64,000 bases of DNA from Paenibacillus oralis (GCF_003863965.1 NZ_RRCN01000001.1:2676527-2740526), one strand, 5' to 3'. Numbered from the stretch's first letter, positions 8,644 to 17,455 are shown. Notes: generated from the sequence alone by a model not told the origin. Translations and numbers: made by a program.

Positions 8644-8883
8644 ATGGCAAGACCACTAAAGGTAGACGATGTCTGGTTGGAACGAATTGCCGGGCTGTTG
8701 GGTGGCATGGAATTCGGCTCTCTGAACATCGTTGTTCATGAAGGGCAGATCGTTCAAGTCGAACGCACGGAACGAAAGCGGTATGAATTAAGTTCGGGCA
8801 GCTCGGCCGGTTCGGCCAGATCTGCCAAGTCGTCCCGCCACGCAGTCAAGTCTTTACGCGAATCGGGTTCCGTGTCGAACTGA
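8644..8883 (+). CDS. YezD-family small protein (DUF2292)
   Basis: A 79-residue protein whose first 45 residues match the YezD/DUF2292 family (GGMEFGSLNIVVHEGQIVQV with following ERTE). Family members are small soluble proteins found repeatedly beside sulfur uptake or assimilation genes; their role is unknown. The C-terminal 30 residues are a Ser/Ala/Arg-rich tail not found in the short Bacillus homologue. ATG 8644 is preceded by GGAGGGCG. It is the last gene of the sulfate operon, followed at once by a strong terminator. Confidence 0.8.
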   Translation: MARPLKVDDVWLERIAGLLGGMEFGSLNIVVHEGQIVQVERTERKRYELSSGSSAGSARSAKSSRHAVKSLRESGSVSN

Positions 8884-8895
8884 TCTCATTAAGAC

Positions 8896-8960
8896 AACCC
8901 CGCTCCGGGCAGCGAAGGCCAAGCGCCGTGCTGCTTTAGGAGCGGGGTTTTGTTGTTTTT
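8896..8960 (+). terminator. Terminator of the sulfate operon
   Basis: Eleven-bp perfect stem (8896-8906 with 8939-8949), with an inner hairpin in the loop, followed by TTGTTGTTTTT. Confidence 0.8.
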
Positions 8961-9979
8961 AAGGGCTCAACTTAATAATCAGCGCTTGACAGTCAAGCCG
9001 GTAACCGATCGTGGCAAGAAATATCGGAAGAGCGTTGAAAGCTTGAGGACAGGAAAGGCCGGTGGGTTGGTCGGCAGATCGGCAGATCAACATCCGCTGT
9101 CCGGACGCTTTGCACGATTATCCCGTTTGATCGGGAAGCAGAGAGGAAGATAAATTCAGGAGAAGAAAATATGTTTGGGAGAAGCAGACATGTTCGAGAT
9201 CGTTAGACAGGTTTGTGAGAAGGAGGTTTAGGAGAAGTGAAGCAGACCTGACGGGAGGAATGAGGCAAGACACCGGGAAAAATGAAAGGATCGTGATTAG
9301 CCCCCACCCTTTACCCCTGAACAAAAGGGATAATCGTGCAAGGCAGCATGCAGGGATACCAAGACACAAACGCTATAGACAGCCACATCAGAGCCAAAGT
9401 CATAATTTATTTGGTCAAGCACTGATCTCGGTTTTGAGCCTTTTTAAGATATCAAAAAGTATAAACTTCGTGGGATCGGCTGCCTGATGTCGAAAGAAAA
9501 GTTACCTCCAAACGCGCTCTTTTCGCAGCATGAAATCGGTAAATAAGCCCTGATGTAACTAGGCAAAGTCATTACTGTCCTCTCTCTGTCCGCTTAAAGG
9601 CCGATGATCGTCGACGATCCAAGATACAATGATAGTGTCGAAGAAGGTAAACCTTCATCTTTGCAGGGCCGTGAATGACACTTTCACGGTCCTGCTTTTT
9701 CTCGCCGAGTTTTGGGGCCGCGCAGTGCTCCTAACCGGTCGTCCCCCATTGCAACGGGTGATGAGACCAGGTAGGCGCCTATAGAGGAAGGACGTTCGAA
9801 CAAAGTGCAAATCGTAGGGGTGCCTGAGGGGGCGATTCGCAATGGGGGGGCGTGACCAAACGCTTAGCGTTTGCTAATGCTCGCCGACCATTTTCTCTAA
9901 ACATCGGCGGGAACACCATACGCAAATGAAGGAAGGTGAGAATTTGGCGCAGATTGCCTTGAAATGACGTGATGAGTAA
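8961..9979. other. Gene-poor stretch
   Basis: About 1 kb in which I find no convincing gene. 9118-9369 (minus) and 9215-9487 (plus) are open but lack start signals and family resemblance. Around 9414-9439 a 26-nt sequence recurs, with three mismatches, at 28995-29020. A 43-nt sequence at 9521-9563 recurs at 11193-11235. A terminator-like hairpin lies at 9663-9700. The part 9700-9960 is GC-rich and may be structured, but I do not recognise an RNA family. Confidence 0.5.
9663..9700 (+). terminator. Orphan terminator hairpin
   Basis: Twelve-bp stem (9663-9674 with 9684-9695, one G-U pair) and TTTTT tail, with no recognisable gene before it. It may be what is left of a lost transcription unit or may end a small RNA. 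Confidence 0.55.
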
Positions 9980-10313
9980 CGTAGCGTCTACGCCCGCGAC
10001 CTGGTTTCCGGAGCTATCGGTTTACACCGGGCGGAGTCGGAAGGCTTGCCGGAACCGAGTTTGTTCGTGCAGCTGCCGAAATCGGAGCAGACCCGCGAGT
10101 TGAACCGCCGGTTCAAGCGGATGTATTCGCTCGACATGCAGTTTATTCCCTGCGGAACATAGTCAGGAGTCCGCTCACGGCAAGGCGGAGCAGATCCATG
10201 AGCTGTTCGCCAATGTTGTGTCGGACAAGGGGCTGATCCAAGGAGTGGGGAAAAGCACCGTTCACTCAGATCATCTCTTCGCCGGCCGGGGAAATCAAAC
10301 ATGGTGTTTATAA
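9980..10313 (+). pseudogene. Remnant of a protein gene in two reading frames
   Basis: Protein-like sequence with the codon usage of the surrounding high-GC genes. The first part (9980-10162) reads in one frame, has no proper start and ends in a TAG after ...MQFIPCGT. The second (10170-10313) continues in another frame, SAHGKAEQIHELFANVVSDK, and ends at a TAA. I do not recognise the family. The two pieces look like one gene broken by deletion or frameshift. Confidence 0.45.
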
Positions 10314-10397
10314 AAAAAGCGGACTTTAAAGATCTTTTTATAGACCATCTTCTCAAGAAAAACAAACGATATTAATAAAAAAAGGAGCTGTTGATTT

Positions 10398-10709
10398 ATG
10401 CCAGAAGCAACATGTACCTATTATCCAGGCAACCACCAAATGAGACCCCAAGGATTTGCCTTCCTATGTGATGAAGATTATAATCGCATACACTGGGAGG
10501 TTACCCCTGGCCTCTATAAATGTAAGTGTGGGGATCGATTTATTTGTGAGGGGTCTCCTGAAGCCGGTACAGTAATTGGTAAGTATGTTACTGAGGGTGC
10601 AATTCTTGGAGCTGCGGTACTTCAGGGTGTAGGAGTATTGAGAATCAATTCGAAGTATATTCATGAAACAAGTGCAAGAACATTAGCCGGATTCACATTC
10701 CTGCCCTAG
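10398..10709 (+). CDS. Small orphan protein with a CKCG motif
   Basis: A 103-residue protein that I do not recognise. It has an N-terminal part rich in aromatic residues, Cys pairs near residues 6, 24 and CKC near 42-44 followed by GDRF, and a Gly-rich, weakly hydrophobic middle (about 55-80). AAAGGAGCTG lies about 10 nt before ATG 10398, so translation is credible. The base composition is clearly more AT-rich than the neighbours and the gene is closed by a strong terminator, which together suggest acquisition by transfer. Confidence 0.6.
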   Translation: MPEATCTYYPGNHQMRPQGFAFLCDEDYNRIHWEVTPGLYKCKCGDRFICEGSPEAGTVIGKYVTEGAILGAAVLQGVGVLRINSKYIHETSARTLAGFTFLP

Positions 10710-10722
10710 AAACAAAATAAAG

Positions 10723-10761
10723 AAAAAAGCCGTTGCAAGAGTAAAAAGCAACGGCTTTTTT
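10723..10761. terminator. Bidirectional terminator between two small genes
   Basis: A 14-bp arm pair (10723-10736 with 10748-10761; AAAAAAGCCGTTGC type) gives a GC-rich core flanked by A and T runs on both sides, so it can end transcripts from both convergent genes. Confidence 0.8.
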
Positions 10762-10774
10762 CTTTATATAATAA

Positions 10775-10960
10775 TTAAAAAATTCTACTCAGCAGAATAA
10801 TTGCTGCAATTACTCCAACTAAAATCAATAAATTTGTAATTTGTCTCCAAAGCCCAGAAACACCATGTGAATGTAGCTTTTTTTCATTTGTATCAAAATT
10901 AGCCTTAGCACCGTGTGGATCGGCAGGACTAGAAAAAGGTTTTCCGTGATCGTCAATCAT
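10775..10960 (-). CDS. Small single-pass membrane protein
   Basis: A 61-residue protein: polar, His-containing N-terminal 40 residues and one C-terminal hydrophobic helix (about residues 41-60, ending in LLSRIF), predicting a tail anchor. AGGGGGAAA precedes the ATG on the minus strand. The gene is AT-rich and shares a bidirectional terminator with 10398-10709. No family is recognised and no function is proposed. Confidence 0.55.
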   Translation of the reverse strand: MIDDHGKPFSSPADPHGAKANFDTNEKKLHSHGVSGLWRQITNLLILVGVIAAIILLSRIF

Positions 10961-11382
10961 GAAAGTTTCCCCCTTCCGTAACTAAATTCATTATAACATG
11001 AATTAATTAATTTACAAATTTGGAAACCATATAATAAATTTATATATCGATCTTGTTGTACTCATGCTTATTATATCCGGTTGATAGTGTATTAGCCTTT
11101 CCCGCGATTTTAAGTACCTCAATATCCTCTAAAAATGAAGATCATACAAAACGCATTTTAAAAAGACCAAATAAATATTATTCTGACTCAACTTTCGCAG
11201 CATGGAATCGGAGAATAGACCTTGATGTAGTTGGGGGCTGGAGAAATATGGTTGTTTGGGTGGGGATGAACTGCACTTTTGCATTTCGCGGCGTTTCGCG
11301 GCATTTTGCTTGCGGCCGGGCTCCGACGGTGTATTCTAATGGCATCCCGACGCCGTGAGCGTCGGGAGTTGCCCACACACGA
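10961..11382. other. Intergenic stretch with a family D repeat unit
   Basis: The first 100 bp are very AT-rich. The second copy of the 43-nt repeat seen at 9521 lies at 11193-11235. A single family D unit (TGCACTTTTGCA, 11272-11283) follows. The open frame 11053-11358 has no ribosome binding site or family resemblance. Confidence 0.5.
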
Positions 11383-12306
11383 TTACCGGTCCCGCGGTTC
11401 GCCGTCCTTTGTGGCGTCCGGGTGGCCGCCGTCGCTGCCGTCGCCGGAAGCCGCCGATGGATGGCCGACATATGGGCGCGATTTCCGCGGCTTGCGGCCG
11501 TTCAGGCGGTAACCCCAGCCGAAAAGCAGCAGCTGCAGGCCCAAAATATACGGAGCAAACACGTATCCAGCCAGATGGAATAAGGCCAACACGGCGATCA
11601 GCACGGCAAGAATCCGGGCGAGCGCCGAGCTTGCGTTTTTGCGGCGGAGGCTCATCGCTGCCGGATAAAACACCCCCAGCGCCAACCAGGTTGAAACGAG
11701 CTGGATCCAGGACGCCCAAAGACGCCAGCGGTCAGCCCCTTCGGCCGGGGCCGGAAAAGACTCGTCCACCAGTTGCAGCAGCCATAAGAAGGTGAAAAAC
11801 AACCCGGCCGCAAATAGAAACGGCAGTGAAGGACGAAAATAACGCCACAGCCATTGTCCCCATCCCGGCTGCTCCATTTGGCGCAGCAGCTTGTCCCGTT
11901 CGGCGATCAACTGCTCGCTCTCCCTCTCCAGTGTCTTCAGCAGCAGTTCAAGCCGAGCGGCGTCGCCGTCGGCGGCGTAGGCCGAAATTTGCGTCAGCGC
12001 GTTTTCCGTGGCGTAAGGAGCGGCGCGCAATGCCAGCAATTTGTTCAATAATAAGCGTTTTCCCGCCCCCGAGAGAGCAGGCTTGTCCAAAGCGCGCATC
12101 AACGCCGCGACCGCAGCCGCGTACAATTCCAGGCTGTTTTTCAAATGCTCCAGCCGTTTATGTTCTTCAAACGCCGCTCTGCGGCGGGCGGTCCCGTACA
12201 ACCAGAGAAAAATCACGAGCGCCAGGAAGGCGGTTACAGCGGACCCCTGATGCAGCCGAAACCAAGTTATCCATTCCGAAAAGGACACCGTGATCCCCCT
12301 TTCCAT
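11383..12306 (-). CDS. Uncharacterised membrane protein with a coiled central region
   Basis: A 307-residue protein with one N-terminal membrane segment (about residues 15-35), a long charged, helical Leu-rich region (about 45-145) likely to lie in the cytoplasm, and about four C-terminal membrane segments (150-285). The tail is Arg/Gly/Ser-rich. ATG 12306 is preferred over a longer start because AAGGAGG stands directly before it on the minus strand. I do not recognise the family. It stands alone. Confidence 0.7.
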   Translation of the reverse strand: MERGITVSFSEWITWFRLHQGSAVTAFLALVIFLWLYGTARRRAAFEEHKRLEHLKNSLELYAAAVAALMRALDKPALSGAGKRLLLNKLLALRAAPYATENALTQISAYAADGDAARLELLLKTLERESEQLIAERDKLLRQMEQPGWGQWLWRYFRPSLPFLFAAGLFFTFLWLLQLVDESFPAPAEGADRWRLWASWIQLVSTWLALGVFYPAAMSLRRKNASSALARILAVLIAVLALFHLAGYVFAPYILGLQLLLFGWGYRLNGRKPRKSRPYVGHPSAASGDGSDGGHPDATKDGEPRDR

Positions 12307-12586
12307 TTTCCTCCTTCCACTATTGCACAGGAGCATGGCGAATTTCAAGGCGCTTCGTCAAAAAAGCGGAAATTCCCGGAAATTGAGGGTGAAGTCTGAA
12401 AAGCAAAGTGTTATACTTGGTAGCTGACGATAGGAGCAGGCGATGTTTTTTTTGCGGTTATCGGAAGGAGTGTACATATGGCCATTCTCCGCGCGCATCA
12501 TACGCCGGTTTAGCACCAACGTTGCGCATCGTGGTCGGCATTTCTGCAAATCGTCACGGAAAATGATCAGCAAAGGAGATGCAGTT

Positions 12587-13420
12587 TTGACAACGATCGT
12601 TATTGAAATTTTTCTAATCGCCATATTGGCGGGGATCGTGGGCTCGATTCTGGGCCTCGGCGGGGGCATTATCGTTACGCCGGCGCTCACCCTGCTGTTT
12701 GGCGTTGACATCAACCATGCAATCGGGGCGAGCATTATATCCGTCATCGCCACGTCCAGCGGCTCGGCGGTGGCTTACCTGCGCGACCGGATCACCAACT
12801 TGCGGGTCGGCATGTTTCTGGAAATCGCCACGACCGTCGGGGCAATTACGGGGGCTTTTATCGGAGCGTTGATCGCGCCGCGGATTTTATTTTTCATTTT
12901 TGCTCTGTTGTTGCTTTATTCGGCTTATTCTATGATCAAAAAAGGCAAGGAGGAAGTGCCGGAGGGCGTCCGGCTCCATCCCCTCGCGAAAAAGCTGGGG
13001 TTGCAGGGAGAGTATTACGACAAAGCGATCGGCAAAAGCGTAGCCTACAACATCGACCGGGTTTATGAAGGCTTCGGGGTCATGTACGGGGCGGGCGTCG
13101 TTTCCGGCTTGCTCGGGATCGGCAGCGGCAGCTTTAAGGTGATGGCGATGGACGTGTTTATGAAAATGCCGCTGAAGGTGTCCACGGCCACCAGCAATTT
13201 TATGATGGGGGTCACGGCGGCGGCCAGCGCGGGCATTTATTTGCTGCGCGGAGACATCATTCCGACCATTTCCGCCCCGGTGGCGCTGGGCGTTCTTGTC
13301 GGGGCCACCGTAGGGTCGCGGATCATGCAGCGGCTGAAAAGCAAAACGATCCGCAAGCTTTTTATTCCGGTGATGATTTATATCGCCTGCCAAATGATCT
13401 ACCAAGGATGGAGGGGTTAA
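12587..13420 (+). CDS. TSUP-family membrane exporter (TauE/SafE type)
   Basis: A 278-residue membrane protein with about eight hydrophobic segments and two repeated halves, the TSUP signature GSILGLGGGIIVTPAL near residue 20 and SGLLGIGSGSF near 175. Family members move sulfite, sulfoacetate or related organosulfur anions, but the substrate here cannot be read from the sequence. TTG 12587 is chosen because AAAGGAGATG lies 6-7 nt upstream and the first membrane helix starts at once; an upstream ATG frame from 12443 adds an Arg-rich stretch unlike the family. It is followed 1 bp later by its usual DUF1634 partner. Confidence 0.88.
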   Translation: MTTIVIEIFLIAILAGIVGSILGLGGGIIVTPALTLLFGVDINHAIGASIISVIATSSGSAVAYLRDRITNLRVGMFLEIATTVGAITGAFIGALIAPRILFFIFALLLLYSAYSMIKKGKEEVPEGVRLHPLAKKLGLQGEYYDKAIGKSVAYNIDRVYEGFGVMYGAGVVSGLLGIGSGSFKVMAMDVFMKMPLKVSTATSNFMMGVTAAASAGIYLLRGDIIPTISAPVALGVLVGATVGSRIMQRLKSKTIRKLFIPVMIYIACQMIYQGWRG

Positions 13421-13421
13421 C

Positions 13422-13799
13422 ATGAACGAAAGCCATCCTGCGGATAAAAACCGTGCCATCGCCGCGGAAATCGTCGTCAGCAAAATGCTGCGGATCGGCG
13501 TCATCGTGGCCGCCGTCGTGATCATCGCCGGCCTGCTGCTATTTTTGGTGACGGGGGACAGCGGCTACCCGGGGGACACGTTCCCGACCAGCTTTGGGGA
13601 CATCGCGCAAGGGCTGGCCGCCATGAAATCGGCCGCCATCATTCAGGCGGGGCTGCTGCTGCTGATCCTGACTCCGGTGCTCCGCGTGTTTGTTTCGCTG
13701 TTTGTGTTTTTGGCGGAAAAGGATTACCGTTTCGTGCTGATCACGGCGGTCGTTTTCGTCATTTTGATCGTGAGTTTTTTGCTCGGCAAAGCGGGTTGA
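13422..13799 (+). CDS. DUF1634 membrane protein, TSUP partner
   Basis: A 125-residue protein with three hydrophobic segments (about residues 25-47, 68-92, 99-122), matching DUF1634. Members commonly sit directly after TSUP transporter genes, as here, and are presumed accessory subunits. An LLXFLVTGDSGYP loop follows the first helix. The start ATG overlaps the spacer after the TSUP stop, and GGATGGAGGGG in the end of the TSUP gene serves as ribosome binding site. Confidence 0.85.
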   Translation: MNESHPADKNRAIAAEIVVSKMLRIGVIVAAVVIIAGLLLFLVTGDSGYPGDTFPTSFGDIAQGLAAMKSAAIIQAGLLLLILTPVLRVFVSLFVFLAEKDYRFVLITAVVFVILIVSFLLGKAG

Positions 13800-13829
13800 A
13801 CGGCCCTGCGGATATTAAGACTGGTTAAG

Positions 13830-13859
13830 CTCCCGGCAGAACTGCCGGGAGTTCTTTTT
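13830..13859 (+). terminator. Terminator of the TSUP/DUF1634 operon
   Basis: Ten-bp perfect stem CTCCCGGCAG/CTGCCGGGAG (13830-13839, 13842-13851) followed by TTCTTTTT. Confidence 0.85.
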
Positions 13860-13879
13860 GTATGGCCGATCGAACAGCT

Positions 13880-13900
13880 CTGATTGGAAATATCCAATCT
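13880..13900. repeat. Single family C unit
   Basis: CTGATTGGAAATATCCAAT, the same palindromic unit that forms the four-unit element at 30.2-30.4 kb, here as one copy. Confidence 0.6.
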
Positions 13901-14090
13901 GGCTCCATAATGGGCTCTCTAAGGGCTCGCTTTTCTTGGAGCCTATACGGCGAGGGAAATGGCCGGGGAACCACAAAACTTGGCGGTACCGGGGGCCGGC
14001 GGTGTTTTGAACTGCCTTTTTGGGATGATTATAATAAGAGCAGCCGAATTGGGTTGACGACAAGCGTAGAGAGGACGGAATGGATAACCA

Positions 14091-14762
14091 ATGAATATCG
14101 TATTGTTTGGGGCTACGGGCACGTTTGGAAAAAGAATTTTGGCCGAAGCGCTGCGGCGAGGGCATGACGTGACGGCGGTGGTGCGCGATCCGTCGCGGCT
14201 TGCCGAAGCGGACCTGCAGGAAACGGGGACGGGAGCGGCGAAAGGCAAACAAGGAACGCTGCGCGTGATCGAAGGGGATATTTTGATGCCCGATTCCATC
14301 GCCAAGGCGGCGGAGGGGCAGGATGTTGTGATTAGCGCTTACGGGCCGCGCTTTGGGGATGAGGATGAGATGCAGGAGGCGACGCGCTGCCTGATCGAAG
14401 GAACGAGACGCGGCGGCGCACGCAGGCTGATCGCCGTTGGAGGCGCGGGAAGCCTTGAGGTTGCGCCGGGCGTCCGGCTGATGGACTCGCCGGAGTTTCC
14501 GGAGGAGATTCGTCCGCTGGCCCGGGCGCACAACGAGGCGCTGGCGTTGTATCAGGCTTCCGGCCTGGACTGGACGGTGATCTGTCCGCCGGCGGTCATT
14601 GAACCCGGCATACGGACGGGGCAGTTCCGGATTGGCTTGGATCGTTTGATCACGGATGAACGGGACCAAAGCCGGATCACCGTTGAGGATTACGCGGTGG
14701 CGCTGCTGGACGAGGTCGAAGATCCGCAGTTCCCGGGCGCGCGGTTTACCGTTGCTTACTAA
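14091..14762 (+). CDS. NAD(P)-binding reductase of the atypical SDR class (YwnB-like)
   Basis: A 223-residue Rossmann protein starting with the cofactor motif GATGTFG (residues 7-13) and VVRDPSRL, which suggests NADP. GGAGSLEV near residue 122 replaces the usual active-site Ser/Tyr region, as in the NmrA/BVR-B-like flavin or quinone reductase group. ATG 14091 is preceded by AGGACGGAATGG. The gene stands alone between a repeat-bearing spacer and the NAD(P)HX repair gene; the substrate is unknown. Confidence 0.8.
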   Translation: MNIVLFGATGTFGKRILAEALRRGHDVTAVVRDPSRLAEADLQETGTGAAKGKQGTLRVIEGDILMPDSIAKAAEGQDVVISAYGPRFGDEDEMQEATRCLIEGTRRGGARRLIAVGGAGSLEVAPGVRLMDSPEFPEEIRPLARAHNEALALYQASGLDWTVICPPAVIEPGIRTGQFRIGLDRLITDERDQSRITVEDYAVALLDEVEDPQFPGARFTVAY

Positions 14763-14981
14763 GAGAGGAACTAGTTAAGGCTTTTGAGCGTGGCATGGAG
14801 CTCGGAATGTGCGTTAGGAGTGTTAGCTTGGATGGTGGAAAGAAGACGAATCGGGAGAAGCTTGCACATAACGGCGATGCCGGTAAGGCATGTCAGCGAT
14901 TTGTAGTAATAGTAATTCGGAGAAGCCGGCCGATTCTGTTGTTGGTGAAATTGGCGGTTGGATGGGAAGGGAGGAGCAGGA

Positions 14982-16766
14982 ATGAGATTTGTGACATCGG
15001 AGCAAATGCGGGAGATTGACCGGCATGCGATTGTACAGATGGGAATTCCGTCAGTCGCGTTAATGGAAAACGCCGGACGGGCGATCGCCGAAGAGGTGCT
15101 GGCCTTTTGCCGGAAGCGCCGGCATCAAACCTGGGAATGGCCCGCACGAAGAGTGGAAGAGGCTGGCGAACGAATTTACGATGACGGCTGGGATGTTGAC
15201 GTGCGTGGTTCCTTGCGGGCCGGCGGATCGGATATCCACGTTCGCGGAGGGATGAAGAGAGACGGATGGTATGGACAGAGCGCGCTCGGGGGCAGCAAGC
15301 CGTCTTTTGTACCGGCCTGCTCGAATGCCGGGAGACATGGCGAGTTGGGCGCGATGGACGGGTATCCGGAGCATTGGCTGATCCTGGTCGGCAAAGGGAA
15401 CAACGGCGGCGACGGCCTGGTGTGCGCCCGGCATTTGACCGACGCGGGCGTAAAGGTAAGCCTGTTGTACGCCGAGGAGCCGGAAAAACTCGGCGGGGAA
15501 GCGGCGCTGCAGCAGCGCATTGCGGAAGCGCTGGGGCTTCCGGGCGCGGTGTACGCTCCCGGTGACGTTGCGTCGGCCCGCTCCCGGGGCGTGACCGGGA
15601 TCGTTGACGCGCTGCTCGGCACCGGCGCCAAAGGCGCGCCGCGGGGTATTTACGCCTCCCTGATCCGGGAGGCGAACGAAAGCGGGCTGCCGATCGTCGC
15701 AGCCGACATCCCCAGCGGGCTGGACGCCGATACGGGCGAAACGTACGACCCGTGCATCCGGGCCCGGATTACGGTGTGCCTCGCCTTTTTGAAGGCGGGG
15801 TTGACGCAGTATCCGGGGGCCAAGGCGGCGGGGGATGTGATCGTCCGCTATATCGGCATCCCCCGGGAGCTGCCGCAGGGCATGGCGGCTGCGGGAATTG
15901 TCCTCACCGGGGAGACGCTGCGCGGCGAGCTCGGTGTGGATCCGGGCCTGCGGCGCGAAGCCGACGGCCACAAGGGCACGTACGGGCACGTGCTGCTCGC
16001 CGCGGGCAGCCTGCCGCTGAGCGGCGCCGGCCTGCTCGCCGCCAAAGCCGCGCTCCGCGCCGGCTGCGGGCTGGCGACGTGGGCGCTGCCGGCGGCGCTG
16101 CTGCCGCATGTGCTCGGGGCCGTGCCCGAGCTGATGCTGGCGCCGGCCGCCAGCGGCGACGCCGGCGCCTGGAACGCAGCCGCAGCGGACGAAGTGCTGC
16201 GGCTGCTGGCGGCGCGCGACGTGCTCGCCGTCGGCCCGGGGCTGGGCCGCTTCCCGGGCGAGGACGCCTTCCTGCGCGCCTTGTGGGAGGGCGCCCCGCG
16301 TCCCCTGGTGGTGGACGCGGACGCCCTCAACATCCTCGCCGCGGCCGGCGGCCTCGCGGCGTGGAAGCGCCGGGACGCGGCGACGATCCTGACGCCGCAT
16401 CCCGGCGAAATGGCCCGGCTGGCCGGGCTGCCGACGGCCGAGGTGCAGCGGGACCGCATCGGCCTGGCGCGCCGCTTCGCCGAGCAGCACGGCGTCACGC
16501 TCGTGCTGAAGGGCGCGCGCACCGTCGTGGCGGCCCCGGACGGCCGCGTCTTCGTCAACGTTACTGGGCACCCCGGCATGGCGACCGGGGGATCGGGGGA
16601 CGTGTTGACGGGCATCATCGCCGGGCTGCTGGCCCAGGGCCTGGACGCTGTTCAGGCGGCGGCGTTGGGCGTGTACCTGCACGGCCTCGCCGGCGAACGC
16701 GCCGCAGCCGCCCGGCCCGGGTCTCCGGCCTCTTTGCTGGCCGGAGACATCATCGAAGCGCTGTAA
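14982..16766 (+). CDS. nnr: Bifunctional NAD(P)HX epimerase/dehydratase
   Basis: A 594-residue metabolite-repair enzyme. The YjeF N-terminal domain (about residues 1-220) epimerises R-NAD(P)HX and has LMENAGRA and GKGNNGGDG (138-146). The C-terminal kinase-like domain (about 230-594) performs ADP-dependent dehydration, with KGTYGHVLLAAGS, a VVDADALN stretch, LTPHPGEMARL and TGGSGDVLTG. Unusual: between the end of helix 2 and ILVGKGN there are about 80 extra residues (roughly 45-128), rich in Arg/Gly, where relatives have only a short linker; the frame stays open. ATG 14982 follows GGGAGGAGCAGGA. Many long antisense frames here come from the high GC content. Confidence 0.9.
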   Translation: MRFVTSEQMREIDRHAIVQMGIPSVALMENAGRAIAEEVLAFCRKRRHQTWEWPARRVEEAGERIYDDGWDVDVRGSLRAGGSDIHVRGGMKRDGWYGQSALGGSKPSFVPACSNAGRHGELGAMDGYPEHWLILVGKGNNGGDGLVCARHLTDAGVKVSLLYAEEPEKLGGEAALQQRIAEALGLPGAVYAPGDVASARSRGVTGIVDALLGTGAKGAPRGIYASLIREANESGLPIVAADIPSGLDADTGETYDPCIRARITVCLAFLKAGLTQYPGAKAAGDVIVRYIGIPRELPQGMAAAGIVLTGETLRGELGVDPGLRREADGHKGTYGHVLLAAGSLPLSGAGLLAAKAALRAGCGLATWALPAALLPHVLGAVPELMLAPAASGDAGAWNAAAADEVLRLLAARDVLAVGPGLGRFPGEDAFLRALWEGAPRPLVVDADALNILAAAGGLAAWKRRDAATILTPHPGEMARLAGLPTAEVQRDRIGLARRFAEQHGVTLVLKGARTVVAAPDGRVFVNVTGHPGMATGGSGDVLTGIIAGLLAQGLDAVQAAALGVYLHGLAGERAAAARPGSPASLLAGDIIEAL

Positions 16767-16866
16767 GCGGCTTGGCCGCCCGGCGCTTGGTCTTCGAGAA
16801 ATCGCCTGGATATGGCGATAAATACCACGGAAATCGCCCAGCCCAGCAACGGTGGTACAAAGTCAT

Positions 16867-17006
16867 GGTATCGCTTAACCGGGATAGATGAAGTAGAACA
16901 GCCGCGGCATCGCCTACCCCGGACACGGCGAAAGAAAGCCGCGGCATCGCCTACCCCGGACACAGCGAAAGAAGGTCACGGTATCGCTCACCCCGGATAT
17001 AGCGGT
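16867..17006. repeat. Tandem repeat of about 37 bp, four copies
   Basis: Copies begin at 16867, 16906, 16943 and 16980 and share GGCATCGCCTACCCCGGAC with variants, followed by a GCGAAAGAA-like part. The fourth copy merges into the first unit of the family B element at 16996. Not coding. Confidence 0.75.
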
Positions 17007-17197
17007 AAAAAACGTCGCTATTTCTGACTTTCTACTGAAATGGCGCAGGATAAGGGACTTTTATGTCGTTATTTATCCGGTGAAGGCGGGGAAAGTTGTT
17101 TTTTTTCGGGAGCGGAGATAGATAGGTACATAAAATGCCTCTATTTTGCACTGGATACCTAAATCCCTGAAAATAACGCCATAAAATACCCCTATTT
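16996..17197. repeat. Four-unit intergenic element, family B, copy 2
   Basis: Units start at 16996, 17049, 17121 and 17169 (gaps 53, 72, 48), each of the form ATA(G/A)CG...CTATTT. It lies between the convergent nnr and SDR genes. Just beyond it a 29-nt sequence (17204-17232) is duplicated 40 bp downstream (17244-17274). The remaining sequence to 17455 shows nothing else. Confidence 0.8.
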
Positions 17198-17455
17198 CGC
17201 GTAGAATCGTGAGAATGTCAGCATTAAGCGCCACTTCAGGGACGAATCGTGAGAATGCCAGCATTAAACGCGCCGCAAGCAGCGCCAACATTCAGCGTAA
17301 GCGGCCGGTAAGCGGCCGCGCCGACAGTTAGGCTTTGCAAACCTGTCCGGGCGCCAAACAAGGCTGCTATACCAACGCTAGAGCATTGTAAGCCGCCAAG
17401 TGCCGGCAAGGCTAACAACGATGCGTTGCCCGTCGCCAGAGAACAAGTTAAACGC

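Noticed and set aside
9118..9369. Open frame on the minus strand with Leu-rich translation
   Set aside because: Hydrophobic by base composition only (purine-rich plus strand); no start signal and no relatives recognised.
9700..9960. Possible structured RNA or group II intron remnant
   Set aside because: GC-rich with some short palindromes, but no domain V-like hairpin or other hallmark that I can name; covariance search would be needed.
11053..11358. 101-codon open frame on the plus strand
   Set aside because: Crosses a dispersed repeat and a family D unit; no ribosome site; composition changes within the frame.
12443..12586. N-terminal extension of the TSUP protein from ATG 12443
   Set aside because: The extra 48 residues are Arg-rich and unlike the family; a good ribosome site stands before TTG 12587.
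15060..16682. Long open frame of 540 codons on the minus strand, opposite nnr
   Set aside because: It is the antisense of a well-supported enzyme gene, rich in Arg/Pro/Gln and without family motifs. Stop codons are rare in antisense frames of GC-rich DNA.
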